Assembly (NCBI GenBank): GCA_965221505.1
Contig: CBDCSI010000001.1
Location: 434,001 to 498,000, forward strand
Origin: CAZPXZ01 sp965221505
GTDB taxonomy: Bacteria > Pseudomonadota > Alphaproteobacteria > Rhodobacterales > CAZPXZ01
Direction of reading: 5' to 3'
Length of the DNA: 64,000 bases
The position numbers and the translations under genes were made by a program. Shown piece after piece: positions 51,753-60,908 of this stretch. A model generated the notes under the pieces. It was not told where the DNA came from, ran no database searches, and worked only from the letters and a program-made list of their open reading frames with translations. Each line of letters opens with the position of its first letter. The stretch's first letter is position 1.

Positions 51753-52697
51753 ATGCTTCACTACGCCGCAAAGCGGCTCGGCCTCGCCGTCGCGATCGTG
51801 TCGGTCGCGATGTTCCTGCTGTTCTGCATGATCTACCTGATCCCCGGCGACCCGGCGTCCGTGGCGCTCGGGCCCCGCGCGACCGAGGCCATGCGCGAGG
51901 CGCTTCGGGCGAAGATGGGGCTGGACCGGCCGGTCTGGGTGCAGTTCGGAAACTTCTTCGTCCATGCCTGGACCGGCGATCTCGGCGAGGAGGTCCTTTC
52001 CGGGCGTCCGGTGCTCGACGTGGTGCTGGAACAGCTTCCCTTTACGCTCGCCCTGATCGCCGGAGGGATCGTCTGGTCCGTCGCTCTCGGAATCCCGCTG
52101 GGCTGCTGGGCCGCGATCCGACGCGGCAGTCTGGCCGACCGGGCCGTGGGCGTGCTGTCCGTCGCGGTGATCGCCGTTCCTTCCTTCGTGGTGGCGATCT
52201 ACGCATTGCTGATCTTCGCCGTGACGCTGCGATGGCTGCCGGCCATCGGCGCCGGAGACCCCGGGGATCCGATCGATCAGGCGGTGCATCTGGTTCTGCC
52301 CTCGCTCGCCGTCGGGCTCGGTTGGGTCGGTTACATTGCCCGTATCGTTCGGGCCTCCATGCTGGAGGTGCTGTCGGCGAGCCACATCCGCACCGCGCGC
52401 GCCTTCGGCCTTCCGGAGGCGACGGTCACCTATTGCTACGCCCTGTCGATCGCGATCCTTCCGACGGTGACGCTTCTGGGGGTGGGGATCGGACAGATGC
52501 TGTCGTCCGCGGTGTTCGCCGAAATCGTCTTCGCCCGGCCCGGCGTGGGCAAGCTGGTCTTCGACGCCGTCCTGACGCGCAACTTTCCCGTGGTGACGGG
52601 CGCCGTGCTGGTGACGACGGTGCTCTACGTCCTGCTGAACCTGGCGGCCGACCTGATCGTCGGCGCCCTGGATCCCCGTGTCCGAAGCGGTTTCTGA
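51753..52697 (+). CDS. Peptide-type ABC importer 3, permease (DppB type)
   Basis: A 314-residue six-helix permease: YAAKRLGLAVAIVSVAMFLL first helix, then IYLIPGDPASVALGPRATEA and the loop NFFVHAWTGDLGEEVLSGRP. The EAA loop is SMLEVLSASHIRTARAFGLP. ATG 51753 follows the GGAGCG site 50 bp after the binding protein. Its last 20 bp overlap the next permease gene. Confidence 0.92.
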   Translation: MLHYAAKRLGLAVAIVSVAMFLLFCMIYLIPGDPASVALGPRATEAMREALRAKMGLDRPVWVQFGNFFVHAWTGDLGEEVLSGRPVLDVVLEQLPFTLALIAGGIVWSVALGIPLGCWAAIRRGSLADRAVGVLSVAVIAVPSFVVAIYALLIFAVTLRWLPAIGAGDPGDPIDQAVHLVLPSLAVGLGWVGYIARIVRASMLEVLSASHIRTARAFGLPEATVTYCYALSIAILPTVTLLGVGIGQMLSSAVFAEIVFARPGVGKLVFDAVLTRNFPVVTGAVLVTTVLYVLLNLAADLIVGALDPRVRSGF

Positions 52698-53553
52698 CCG
52701 GCCGGGCATACGTTCCGGGTCGCTCGGGACGTTGCGCAGGATCTGGCGGGAGCCCCTCGGCGCTCTCGGCCTCTCGCTCGTGCTTCTGGTGGTCTTCGGC
52801 GCTGCGTTCGCCGACCTCCTCGCCGGTCACGACCCGGCCCGGATCAACCCGCGCGACCGGTTTCTGGGGCCCGGCTCCGGCCACCTTCTCGGCACCGACC
52901 AGTTGGGCCGCGACCTCTTCGCCCGGGTGCTCCACGGAGGCCGGATCGCGCTCTACGTCGCGGTGGTCTCGACCGCCGTGTCGCTTTCGATCGGCATCGT
53001 GCTGGGGCTGATTGCGGGCTACGGCTCTCGCTGGCTGGACAACCTGCTGATCCTGCTGTTCGACGCGATGAAGAGCTTTCCGACCGTGATGCTCGCGCTG
53101 GCGCTGGTGACGATCGTCGGGCCGTCGCTTACGGCGGTGATCCTGGTGGTGATACTGGTCAACGTTCCCGGATACGCCCGCATCATCCGGACCCAGACCC
53201 TTGCGATCCGGTCGTCGGAGTTCGTGTCGGCGGCCGAGAGCATGGGGGCCTCGGACGCGCGCATCCTGCGCGTCCACATCCTGCCCAACGTGGTCGGCCC
53301 GCTGGTGATCCTGGCTTCCATGGACATCCCCGTCGTCATCGCCATCGAGGCGGGCATGAGTTTTCTCGGCCTCGGAGTCCGTCCGCCGACGCCCAGCTGG
53401 GGATCCATCCTCAACGACGGGTTCTCGAGCATTCGCGACACCGCCTGGATCGCGGTGGCCGGCGGTCTGCCCATCGTCCTCACGACGCTGGGGTTCACGT
53501 TTCTGGGCGAGACGCTGCGCGACATTCTCGATCCCAGGCTGAAAGCGCGCTGA
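52678..53553 (+). CDS. Peptide-type ABC importer 3, permease (DppC type)
   Basis: A 291-residue permease starting with GTG 52678 inside the end of the preceding gene (20-bp overlap). LLGTDQLGRDLFARVLHGGR near 68-87 is the DppC signature, and SEFVSAAESMGASDARILRV is the coupling loop. The stop and next start overlap as TGATG. Confidence 0.9.
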   Translation: MSEAVSDRPGIRSGSLGTLRRIWREPLGALGLSLVLLVVFGAAFADLLAGHDPARINPRDRFLGPGSGHLLGTDQLGRDLFARVLHGGRIALYVAVVSTAVSLSIGIVLGLIAGYGSRWLDNLLILLFDAMKSFPTVMLALALVTIVGPSLTAVILVVILVNVPGYARIIRTQTLAIRSSEFVSAAESMGASDARILRVHILPNVVGPLVILASMDIPVVIAIEAGMSFLGLGVRPPTPSWGSILNDGFSSIRDTAWIAVAGGLPIVLTTLGFTFLGETLRDILDPRLKAR

Positions 53554-54539
53554 TGACGACGCTCGCCGTCCGGGCGTTGAACGTGGCCTTCCACACCGAA
53601 GCCGGGCGGCTGCACGCATTGAAGGACGTCAGCCTGGAAGTTCCGGAGAACCGGGTCGTCGGAATCGTCGGCGAATCGGGCTGCGGAAAAACGACCCTCA
53701 TCAACGCGACGCTCGGCCTCCTGGCGGACAACGGCTCGATCGAGAGCGGTTCGATCCGGTTCGAGGACCGCCACGAGTTGACGGCGCTTTCGCCCGACGG
53801 GATGCGGGCGCTGCGCGGTCCGCGGATCGCCGCCGTGTTTCAGGATCCCATGGGTTCGCTGAATCCGGTGCTTTCCGTCGGGCGGCAGATGGTCGACATC
53901 CAGTACCGCTCCGGCAGGCGCCGTTCCGCAAAGGAGGCGCGGGCCGCCGAGATGCTGCAGCTCGTGCGGATACCCGATCCGGAAGCGGCCCTGCGCCGCT
54001 ATCCGCACCAGTTCTCCGGCGGAATGAAACAGCGCATCGCGATCGCCATGGCGCTCATGATGGAGCCCGCGCTCCTGATCGCGGACGAGCCGACGACGGC
54101 GCTCGACGCGACGCTGGAAGTGGCGACGGTCGAGCTCCTCCGGGACCTGCAGCGCGAGATCGGTTGCTCGGTGCTGTTCGTTTCCCACCACCTCGGGCTG
54201 ATCGCGGAACTCTGCGACGACGTGGTGGTGATGTATGCGGGCGAGGTCGTAGAACGCGGAACCGTACGGCAGGTGTTCGCCGATCCGCGCCATCCCTATT
54301 CGGCTCGTCTGCTCGAATGCGACCCGGCGCGGCAGCGCCAGCGCACGCGCCGCTTGCCGACGATCCCCGGCGGCGTTCCGGATCTCCGGGACCGGCCTTC
54401 GGGCTGCGTGTTCGCTCCGCGTTGCCGCAGGGCGAGCGCAGCCTGCGAGGCGCCGCAGCGCGAACGCGAACTGGGCGCCGCGCGTTTCGCCCGGTGCGTT
54501 CTGGCCGACGCGCCCGAGCGTGCGGAGGCCGGGTCTTGA
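53553..54539 (+). CDS. Peptide-type ABC importer 3, ATPase (DppD type)
   Basis: A 328-residue ATPase with Walker A GESGCGKTT (about 35-43), FQDPMGSLNP, signature FSGGMKQR and Walker B LLIADEPTTALD. The C-terminal DppD extension contains Cys residues in GCVFAPRCRRASAACEAP. It pairs with the next gene to form the heterodimeric motor. Confidence 0.92.
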   Translation: MTTLAVRALNVAFHTEAGRLHALKDVSLEVPENRVVGIVGESGCGKTTLINATLGLLADNGSIESGSIRFEDRHELTALSPDGMRALRGPRIAAVFQDPMGSLNPVLSVGRQMVDIQYRSGRRRSAKEARAAEMLQLVRIPDPEAALRRYPHQFSGGMKQRIAIAMALMMEPALLIADEPTTALDATLEVATVELLRDLQREIGCSVLFVSHHLGLIAELCDDVVVMYAGEVVERGTVRQVFADPRHPYSARLLECDPARQRQRTRRLPTIPGGVPDLRDRPSGCVFAPRCRRASAACEAPQRERELGAARFARCVLADAPERAEAGS

Positions 54540-55525
54540 GCGGCGACCCGATCCTGTCCGTCAGGGACGTGCGGGTATCCTTCCCGGTCGGAGGCCCGCT
54601 GTCTCGCAAGGCCGTGCTGGGCGTGGCGGACGTGAGTTTCGAGGTTCGCCGGGGAGAGACTCTCGCGCTCGTGGGCGAGAGCGGCTCCGGCAAGACCACG
54701 CTGGCGCGGGCGATCAACGGGCTGCAAGCCGTCGCCGGCGGATCGATCGTGTTCGACGGGCGAAGAATCGACCGGGAATCCCGTCGGTCCCTGAAGCCGC
54801 TCCGCAAGGACATGTCGATGATGTTCCAGGACCCGGCAGGGTCGCTCAACCCGCGCATGCGCGTGCGCGACCTGATCACGGAACCCTTCCGCATCCATGG
54901 CGCCGAGGGGCGCAACCTGCGGGAGGAAGCGCACCGGCTGCTTGCGCTGGTCGGGCTGTCCGCCGATCTCGCCGACCGCTATCCCCACCACCTCTCCGGC
55001 GGCCAGGCGCGTCGGGTCGGCGTGGCGAGGGCCATCGCGTTGAACCCGGCTCTGGTGATCGCCGACGAACCGACCGCCGGGCTGGACGTCTCGGTGCAGG
55101 GCGAGGTGCTGAACTTGCTCAATCGGCTGCGCGAGGAAATGGGTCTCGCCATGGTGATCATCTCCCACAATCTGCACGTGGTACGCCACGTGGCCGACCG
55201 CACGGCCGTCATGTATCTGGGACGCCTGGTGGAGACCGGCGAGACCGGGCGGGTTTTCTCCGCGCCGGCCCATCCCTATACGGCCGCGCTGTTGTCCGCC
55301 AGCCCGGAGCCGGATCCGCAGCGGGCGCGCGACCGTATCGCGCTGCCGGCGGAGGTGCCGTCGCTGCTGTCGCGTCCGCCGGGCTGCGAGTTCCATACGC
55401 GCTGCCCCTGGGCGAGGCCGCGCTGCGCCAGCGAAGCGCCGCCGCCGAACGACGTCGCTTGCCACTACCCGCTGGAACCCGGCGCACGGCCTCCCGAGGC
55501 GGGGCCCGCACTCCGTGTCCCGTGA
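54536..55525 (+). CDS. Peptide-type ABC importer 3, ATPase (DppF type), TTG start
   Basis: A 329-residue ATPase with GESGSGKTT (about 45-53), MMFQDPAGSLNPRMRVRDLI, signature LSGGQARR and Walker B LVIADEPTAGLD. The Cys-rich tail is GCEFHTRCPWARPRC. No ATG or GTG lies near the expected N-terminus; the likeliest start is TTG 54536 in a TTGA overlap with the preceding stop. DppF usually has SGGQxQR; here the middle residue is Ala (SGGQARR). Confidence 0.88.
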   Translation: MSGDPILSVRDVRVSFPVGGPLSRKAVLGVADVSFEVRRGETLALVGESGSGKTTLARAINGLQAVAGGSIVFDGRRIDRESRRSLKPLRKDMSMMFQDPAGSLNPRMRVRDLITEPFRIHGAEGRNLREEAHRLLALVGLSADLADRYPHHLSGGQARRVGVARAIALNPALVIADEPTAGLDVSVQGEVLNLLNRLREEMGLAMVIISHNLHVVRHVADRTAVMYLGRLVETGETGRVFSAPAHPYTAALLSASPEPDPQRARDRIALPAEVPSLLSRPPGCEFHTRCPWARPRCASEAPPPNDVACHYPLEPGARPPEAGPALRVP

Positions 55526-55809
55526 TCTCGACCGTCGGACGAGATTCTCCCGAGTCGAAATTCCGTCGGCCGGTTTCGTCGCGCTCCTCGCGGGTGCGGC
55601 CGACCGCTGCCGCGTCCGTGCGAGGGCGATCCGTTCCGCTTGCGCCAAACCGCACCTTACGCACAAGGGACCGATACCGACCGCGAAGGAAAGCGCGACG
55701 GCGACGAAATCGCGATCCCGCCGACCGGAAGCGCCCTGGGTACGGCAATACGGGTCCTCTTCAGGGAACGGCCCCATGTCCCGCGCGGCGCGGCGCTGCC
55801 GCACCGGCG
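55526..55809. other. Intergenic between convergent units
   Basis: About 280 bp between the ABC operon end and the methyltransferase end. No gene or strong hairpin was identified. Confidence 0.4.
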
Positions 55810-57039
55810 TCAGAGTTCGAACCTGCAGACCGATTCCGTGCGCATCCTGCGTCGGAGCCGCCCTTCGGTGTTCACCGGCAGGTAGCGCCGGTTGTCGGGG
55901 AGGGTGCGCTCGGATACGCCCGTGAGCATGAGGCCCGCCATCGTCGCCGCTTCCCTCACTCCGGCGGCGTTGTCGACGTCGACTCCCTTCAGGCAGCTGT
56001 TGCCGACGATAAGCGTCGCCGTTCCGCCGGGTCGCAGCACGCGGGCGATCTCGGCGAGCATACGGTAGAGGTCTCCCGCATAGCGCTCGATCATGCGTCG
56101 GCGACGTGGCGGAATCTCGGACAGAGTGCCCATGGCGCCGCAGATGCGCGACTGGATATTCCCGGGGTCGGGATTGTCCGGGGCGCGTTCCGCGCCGATG
56201 CTGCAGGCCCGGATTCGGCGCAGTTTCTCGAGTCCGTACCCCAGCCAGACCAGAGCCAGCCGGTGGCCCCGCATATAGTCGATCGCGTTGAGGTACGGCG
56301 GCGAGGTGATTACCGCGTCCACGCTGTCGTTCGCGAGTTCGGCCAGTCGACGTGCGTCTCCCAAACCGACCCTTGCCGTGCCCTTCGGCGGACGCTCGGC
56401 AAGCCGACCGCGCAGAAATTCGACGGACCGCTCCAGTGCCGGGAATACCCGAAAGTCCGAACGTTCGAGAACCCTGTGCGGTCGGCTGTGGGAAGTGTCG
56501 CGCGCCAGAGAGGCTCGCGGTTCCTTGGTGACGATGATCCGGCTCAACGCCAGGCGAACGAGATCGAGCGACGCGCGGTCCTCGGCGCACCCGCCCTCGC
56601 CGAGCGCATGCAATACCGACGAGATCCGCCGCAGATCCGAGCGTTGCGCCTCCCCGAACCAATACTCGACGAACGATCGGGTTTCCTCGTTTCGGTCGAT
56701 CCAGTCGAGAACGACGTCGTCGGCCCGCGTCGCGCGGGCTTCGTCGACCACCCGGCCAAGCCACTCCGACAAGTTGTCCTGCGAAACGGGGGTCGTCCAG
56801 ACTCGCGCCATGAGTACCGCCAGGGGGTCGAGATCGTATCCCACGGCGTCGTGTCCGAGTTCGATCGCGTGCCGCAAGACGACGCCGGAACCCGCCATGG
56901 GATCGAGCACTCGACTGCCGTTCTCGATGTCGCTCAGCCTCTCCAGGACGAGATCCGGCGCCATGCGCGCCGGAAACGGGTGAATGGGCCGCAGCGACCG
57001 TCGGTTGCTGCTATCCGCCATCTTTCCGGCCACGTCCAT
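55810..57039 (-). CDS. DNA methyltransferase (SPPY type, N4-cytosine/N6-adenine)
   Basis: A 409-residue amino-methyltransferase. The SAM-binding motif I is VLDPMAGSGVVLRHAIELGH (about 44-63, DPMAGSG at 46-52), followed by GYDLDPLAV. The catalytic motif IV is TSPPYLNAIDYMRGH (SPPY at 246-249), with VLRPGGTATLIVGNSCLKGV late. SPPY is found in N4-cytosine and some N6-adenine enzymes. I prefer ATG 57039 (GGAAGG upstream) over ATG 57021; either overlaps the ATPase-nuclease gene. It should protect host DNA from the neighbouring nuclease. About 190 residues between motifs I and IV probably include the target-recognition region. Confidence 0.85.
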   Translation of the reverse strand: MDVAGKMADSSNRRSLRPIHPFPARMAPDLVLERLSDIENGSRVLDPMAGSGVVLRHAIELGHDAVGYDLDPLAVLMARVWTTPVSQDNLSEWLGRVVDEARATRADDVVLDWIDRNEETRSFVEYWFGEAQRSDLRRISSVLHALGEGGCAEDRASLDLVRLALSRIIVTKEPRASLARDTSHSRPHRVLERSDFRVFPALERSVEFLRGRLAERPPKGTARVGLGDARRLAELANDSVDAVITSPPYLNAIDYMRGHRLALVWLGYGLEKLRRIRACSIGAERAPDNPDPGNIQSRICGAMGTLSEIPPRRRRMIERYAGDLYRMLAEIARVLRPGGTATLIVGNSCLKGVDVDNAAGVREAATMAGLMLTGVSERTLPDNRRYLPVNTEGRLRRRMRTESVCRFEL

Positions 57040-59674
57040 GAAGCCCTTCCAGTTGAGACTTGATCGCCTCCGCGAGCCTGGAAGCGCTCGCGTCGACGAC
57101 GATTCTGTCGTTTTCGACAGCAACCAGGTCAGGAACGATTACCTCGATGCCCTTTGCGAGAGCTATTACATCCGAGTTCCCGACTTCAGCAAGTCCGAGG
57201 TCCTCCCTGCACTTGTATGCGATGAGTGAGGCAGTAAGGGAGTCCGGTTCCGGAGCCTTTCCCTTAAGCCCGTCGAGCGCCTCGATAAACCCGTCGATGG
57301 TCAGCTTTCGTTGCGACAACAGCTGATCGGGAAGCGCCGATACCCACTCCGATACTTGGCGCGGATCGAAGAATTCGAAGACCTCGCGTATGGTCGTCAG
57401 GGGTATGGCTCCGTACTCCGCGATGAACGCAAGCAATGATCCCAAGTCACTTGCGGTCATTGGCGTGACTCCCAGATGTTCGCATCGGGTTGCCAGCGCA
57501 CCGTCGCTGAATCCGGGAGCAACTACCAGCGCATAATCCGCCCCGCACTCCTCGCGATGCTGTACGAGGGCGTCCAAAGAGACGTTTCCGGTCTTCGCGA
57601 CGCTGTGTCGGGAGGACTTTGCATCAAACACGAAACTGTACAACGCGGGGTTGGGGTCGTCTCGTGTCGGCGCCCTTTGGCTCGGAGTTGGAAACGCCCT
57701 GGCGATTCCGTCCGGGCGACCGGCGCCGCCAAGCGGACGCACTTCGAAATCGAGGCAACGCAGCGCATCCGACACCGCAGTCTCAAATCGTTCGCTGTTG
57801 TCGCTGTCATGCTGGCTTGTGTTCAGCAATTGCGCAATGAGCAATCCCGATTCGCGGCGTTGCACCGCTCTGAACCGCAAAAGCTGCTCACGGTAACCGC
57901 GTATATTGTTGAGCGTTGAAGGGTCAATTCCGATATCCAGTGCGTACACGTCCGAGAGAAGGTCGATAACGGCCATAGTCCGAACCAGGTCCATTTCCGC
58001 TCGGCTCCGGGAGTGCTCGGCGACCAAAGGATGTTCCTTGTTGACGAGAATGGAGCCATCGCGAATTCGAAACTTTACAAAGCTGTCGTCGCCGAGGGCT
58101 TCTACTCGAATCTGCCCGAGGCTCTTCCGAATGTTCTCTGACGTATCGCGTCTCCAGGTTCGCCTCCGACTCTCGCGATCGTCAATGCCGGTCTCGTCAA
58201 ACATTCCGGCGATGGCAGGCTGCGTTCGGAGCGCCTCTGAAACGACACTACGCAATGAACTGAGCGAGACGACGCCGAGTGACTGAACCAGCGCGTCGCC
58301 GCCGTCGGGCAAAGTCGCAGCCGCGTCCCTCTCGTATTCGGCCCTGGCCGTGTTGAAGCACTTGCGAAGGAAGGCGCGAAAGATCCTCGTCTCATGCCGA
58401 TCCTTGAACTGTTCCCTGTTTGTTGTCAGCAAGTCGTTCAAGCCGTCGGCCCGTACAGTCATGCGGAACCGCGACCACGCGGCGTGACTCAGATTCTCCT
58501 GACCGAAGCTCGGATCAAGCTGGTTTATGACTCGTCCCATAACGTTGACGTGGAAGCCGTTTGACGCACCGCGCCCCTCGCTCTTGCCCCCGGATACCCG
58601 TTCCTCGAACAGCGTCATCCATCCGGTCACCCTTCCTATCTCGGGAAGGTCGACATGGGGATACGGGCTGGATCCGGATGCAATGCGAATCGGCGATCCG
58701 TGCGCGTCATGATCGGGCGCGGCCGCGCGAGAACCCTGTTCTCCGCTTGAGGAGGACAGAATGCCGGTGTCGTCATTCTCGATGCAGTCAATTCCGAGAT
58801 CCGGCCCAATCTCCCATGCCTTGACAATTGGAGTCTGAAGCTTAGCAGACAAGAGGCGCTCTCCGTTCACACGTATCGCCATCTCTGAACCAAACGGTAA
58901 AGCAGCAGCGAGCATTCGCCGTAGTATACCGGTCTTTAGAGCGCGTCCGGCGGTCTTGAGGTCAGACAAGACGACGAGCGTCCAAGTATCCGGCTCCTGC
59001 AAAGTCAGGTCGGCCGGTACGCCGCCGTATTCTCCTGCATGAAGTGACTCCGTGCGGTCTCCCGCGGTATCGGCAAAGGGTAACGCGGATGCCCCGCGGT
59101 CGACCAATTGGCGGATCCGGTCGCCGCCGAACGTAGCTTCGAGTGCCTTCGTCAAAGCCTGGTCATCAAGCTCGTAAACTGGGAGCTGAAGATCGTTGAT
59201 CAGGCGGTGATCGTCGCTTGCGCTATGTTCGTCGACCAGTCCGAAATTAATCGCAACCTGTCGAATCACGCCATCTCTTGCCTTGCAAATGTATGTGAGT
59301 CTCTGTGCGAGAACGTATGTCGCCAGTTTGCCGATTCCGAATTTCCCAATGATGGGACGACCGTGCTGACTGGCGCTGCCCTCCTTCGGGGAGAACGCGA
59401 TTTGCCACAATGCATGAAGACCGGGCAAGTCCATGGACGTGCCGTTGTCGAACACTGCAAGTGTGGCATCCGGCGCACGGAGATCGGGGGCGATGTGCAC
59501 ATCGACGATCGAGGCTCCGGCGTCCCAACCGTTGGAGATGAGTTCCTCGAACGCCTTTTGCGGAGACGAGTACAGCTGCTCGCTGAAGTGGTGCAGGAAC
59601 TGCGTACTCAGCGCGACGGGTATATTGGCCACCGCGTCGCGGTTGCCGGGATAGTCCAGCGTCGAGTGCGACAT
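57011..59674 (-). CDS. GHKL (MutL/MORC-like) ATPase fused to PD-(D/E)XK nuclease domain
   Basis: An 887-residue protein. The N-terminal GHKL ATPase has an N-box AFEELISNGWDAG (41-53, Glu and Asn48), the nucleotide-binding VFDNGTSMD (74-82) and GKFGIGKLA (110-118). A middle region to about 600 probably includes the S5-type transducer and coiled segments. From about 630 a restriction-endonuclease-like domain is visible: FETAVSDAL (E631), GRPDGIA (D655), FVFDAKS (D684, K686), ALVVAPGFSDGAL, and VTPMTASDLGSLL. This set matches PD-(D/E)XK nucleases. ATP-driven clamp closure controlling cleavage is inferred from MutL/MORC relatives. Overlap with the methyltransferase shows one operon. Confidence 0.85.
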   Translation of the reverse strand: MSHSTLDYPGNRDAVANIPVALSTQFLHHFSEQLYSSPQKAFEELISNGWDAGASIVDVHIAPDLRAPDATLAVFDNGTSMDLPGLHALWQIAFSPKEGSASQHGRPIIGKFGIGKLATYVLAQRLTYICKARDGVIRQVAINFGLVDEHSASDDHRLINDLQLPVYELDDQALTKALEATFGGDRIRQLVDRGASALPFADTAGDRTESLHAGEYGGVPADLTLQEPDTWTLVVLSDLKTAGRALKTGILRRMLAAALPFGSEMAIRVNGERLLSAKLQTPIVKAWEIGPDLGIDCIENDDTGILSSSSGEQGSRAAAPDHDAHGSPIRIASGSSPYPHVDLPEIGRVTGWMTLFEERVSGGKSEGRGASNGFHVNVMGRVINQLDPSFGQENLSHAAWSRFRMTVRADGLNDLLTTNREQFKDRHETRIFRAFLRKCFNTARAEYERDAAATLPDGGDALVQSLGVVSLSSLRSVVSEALRTQPAIAGMFDETGIDDRESRRRTWRRDTSENIRKSLGQIRVEALGDDSFVKFRIRDGSILVNKEHPLVAEHSRSRAEMDLVRTMAVIDLLSDVYALDIGIDPSTLNNIRGYREQLLRFRAVQRRESGLLIAQLLNTSQHDSDNSERFETAVSDALRCLDFEVRPLGGAGRPDGIARAFPTPSQRAPTRDDPNPALYSFVFDAKSSRHSVAKTGNVSLDALVQHREECGADYALVVAPGFSDGALATRCEHLGVTPMTASDLGSLLAFIAEYGAIPLTTIREVFEFFDPRQVSEWVSALPDQLLSQRKLTIDGFIEALDGLKGKAPEPDSLTASLIAYKCREDLGLAEVGNSDVIALAKGIEVIVPDLVAVENDRIVVDASASRLAEAIKSQLEGLHGRGRKDGG

Positions 59675-60173
59675 CTCCCGAGTTTCTCCTTAATCGTGCA
59701 CCGGACGCGGGTCGAGGCACTCTCCTAGCCGGCGTACGTATACGCTTGTCGGCAGCCGTTGGGCAGCCGTGTGCAATCGGGCGGCACGTGGCGCGGCAGG
59801 CGTGGGCTATCCTCTGCGAACAGGATAGTGTCGATCAGTCCTGTTTGCCACAACCGGGAAGGCCCCAGTGCGAGAGCCGGTCTCTCTCTCCACAAGGTCC
59901 TGCCGGAGCGCGGGAGGTTTGAGTCTGCGCTGAGGCGATTCGGGAGACGGAGCGCGTGTTCCCGTATTTGCGCGACGTGCGCCCACGAGGCGAAGATCAT
60001 CGTTGCGGATTCCGGCTCTGCGGGACCTACTGCCGTGCTCTGATCGACCGGGAGGGACAGTGCGCGAATCGGCCGCCTGTCCGGCACGCTCGAAGAGAAT
60101 CAGAAGCCGTACGATGTGTTGCGCCATGCGACATGCGACTCGTCGGCGCACGAGATCGCCCGATGCGGCGCGT
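59675..60173. other. Intergenic, nothing recognised
   Basis: About 500 bp upstream of the restriction-modification operon and downstream of the ABC-2 permease gene. No frame with a convincing motif. The leftward promoter of the 59674 gene should lie near 59680-59750. Confidence 0.4.
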
Positions 60174-60905
60174 CTATCCGTAGCGCGTTCCCTCGTCCCG
60201 CCGGTATCCCCAGACGGCCAGCACGGCAAACGCGACCGTGTAGCCCGCAAGCCACAACACGGTTTCGGTCGGCCACGGAACGCCGAGAACCGCCGCCCAG
60301 GCCAGCTCGCCCATGTGCCTCGACGGGAGGAGGCGCGAGATCCCGTCCAGAAAACCGGGCATGAATTCCGGTCGGAAGAACAGGCCTCCGCCGAACGCCA
60401 GCGCGAGATTCAGGATGTTGGCGACCGGAAGCGCCGCCCTCGGGTCGCACCAGTAGCCGATGGCGATTCCGAGCAGGGACATCGGAAGCGCCCCGAAGAG
60501 CAGGCTCAAGATGAGCGCCGCCCACCGGTCGGGATCCATGCCGGCGTCCGTAGACAGCCATGCGACGCAGGCCAGCAAGCCGAGGGCGGCGCCGGTGAAG
60601 GTGACTCCGGCGAGAACCCGGGCCGCAATCCGCGTGCCTGTCGGCGCCGGGAGAAAGCGGGCGAAGGACTCCCAGGGAGAGGTGCGTTCGTTCGCGATGC
60701 CGACCCCGAATTGGAAGAACGCGATTCCGAGCACGGCGAAGACCCCGATGGATCCGAGCGCGAGATTCGCTTCCTCGCGGGTGGCGGCGAAGGACGTGCC
60801 GAGAAACAGAAACACGACGCTCGGGATGACGATCGTCGAGGCGGAGTAGGCCGGCGTTCGGAACAGGCCCAGCACGGTCGCCCGGTAGTGCTCGACCAGC
60901 AGCAT
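60174..60905 (-). CDS. ABC-2 type exporter, permease
   Basis: A 243-residue protein with six membrane segments (for example SASTIVIPSVVFLFLGTSFA, LGSIGVFAVLGIAFFQFGVG, AALILSLLFGALPMSLLGIA). LVEHYRATVLGLFRTPAYSA at the N-terminus and ISRLLPSRHMGELAWAAVLG late are typical ABC-2 permease features. It pairs with the ATPase gene 3 bp upstream. Exporter substrate (drug, lipid or other) is unknown. Confidence 0.87.
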   Translation of the reverse strand: MLLVEHYRATVLGLFRTPAYSASTIVIPSVVFLFLGTSFAATREEANLALGSIGVFAVLGIAFFQFGVGIANERTSPWESFARFLPAPTGTRIAARVLAGVTFTGAALGLLACVAWLSTDAGMDPDRWAALILSLLFGALPMSLLGIAIGYWCDPRAALPVANILNLALAFGGGLFFRPEFMPGFLDGISRLLPSRHMGELAWAAVLGVPWPTETVLWLAGYTVAFAVLAVWGYRRDEGTRYG

Positions 60906-60908
60906 GGG

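Noticed and set aside
54296..56764. An 822-codon minus-strand frame
   Set aside because: Antisense to the third importer's ATPases and out of frame with the methyltransferase; no recognisable fold.
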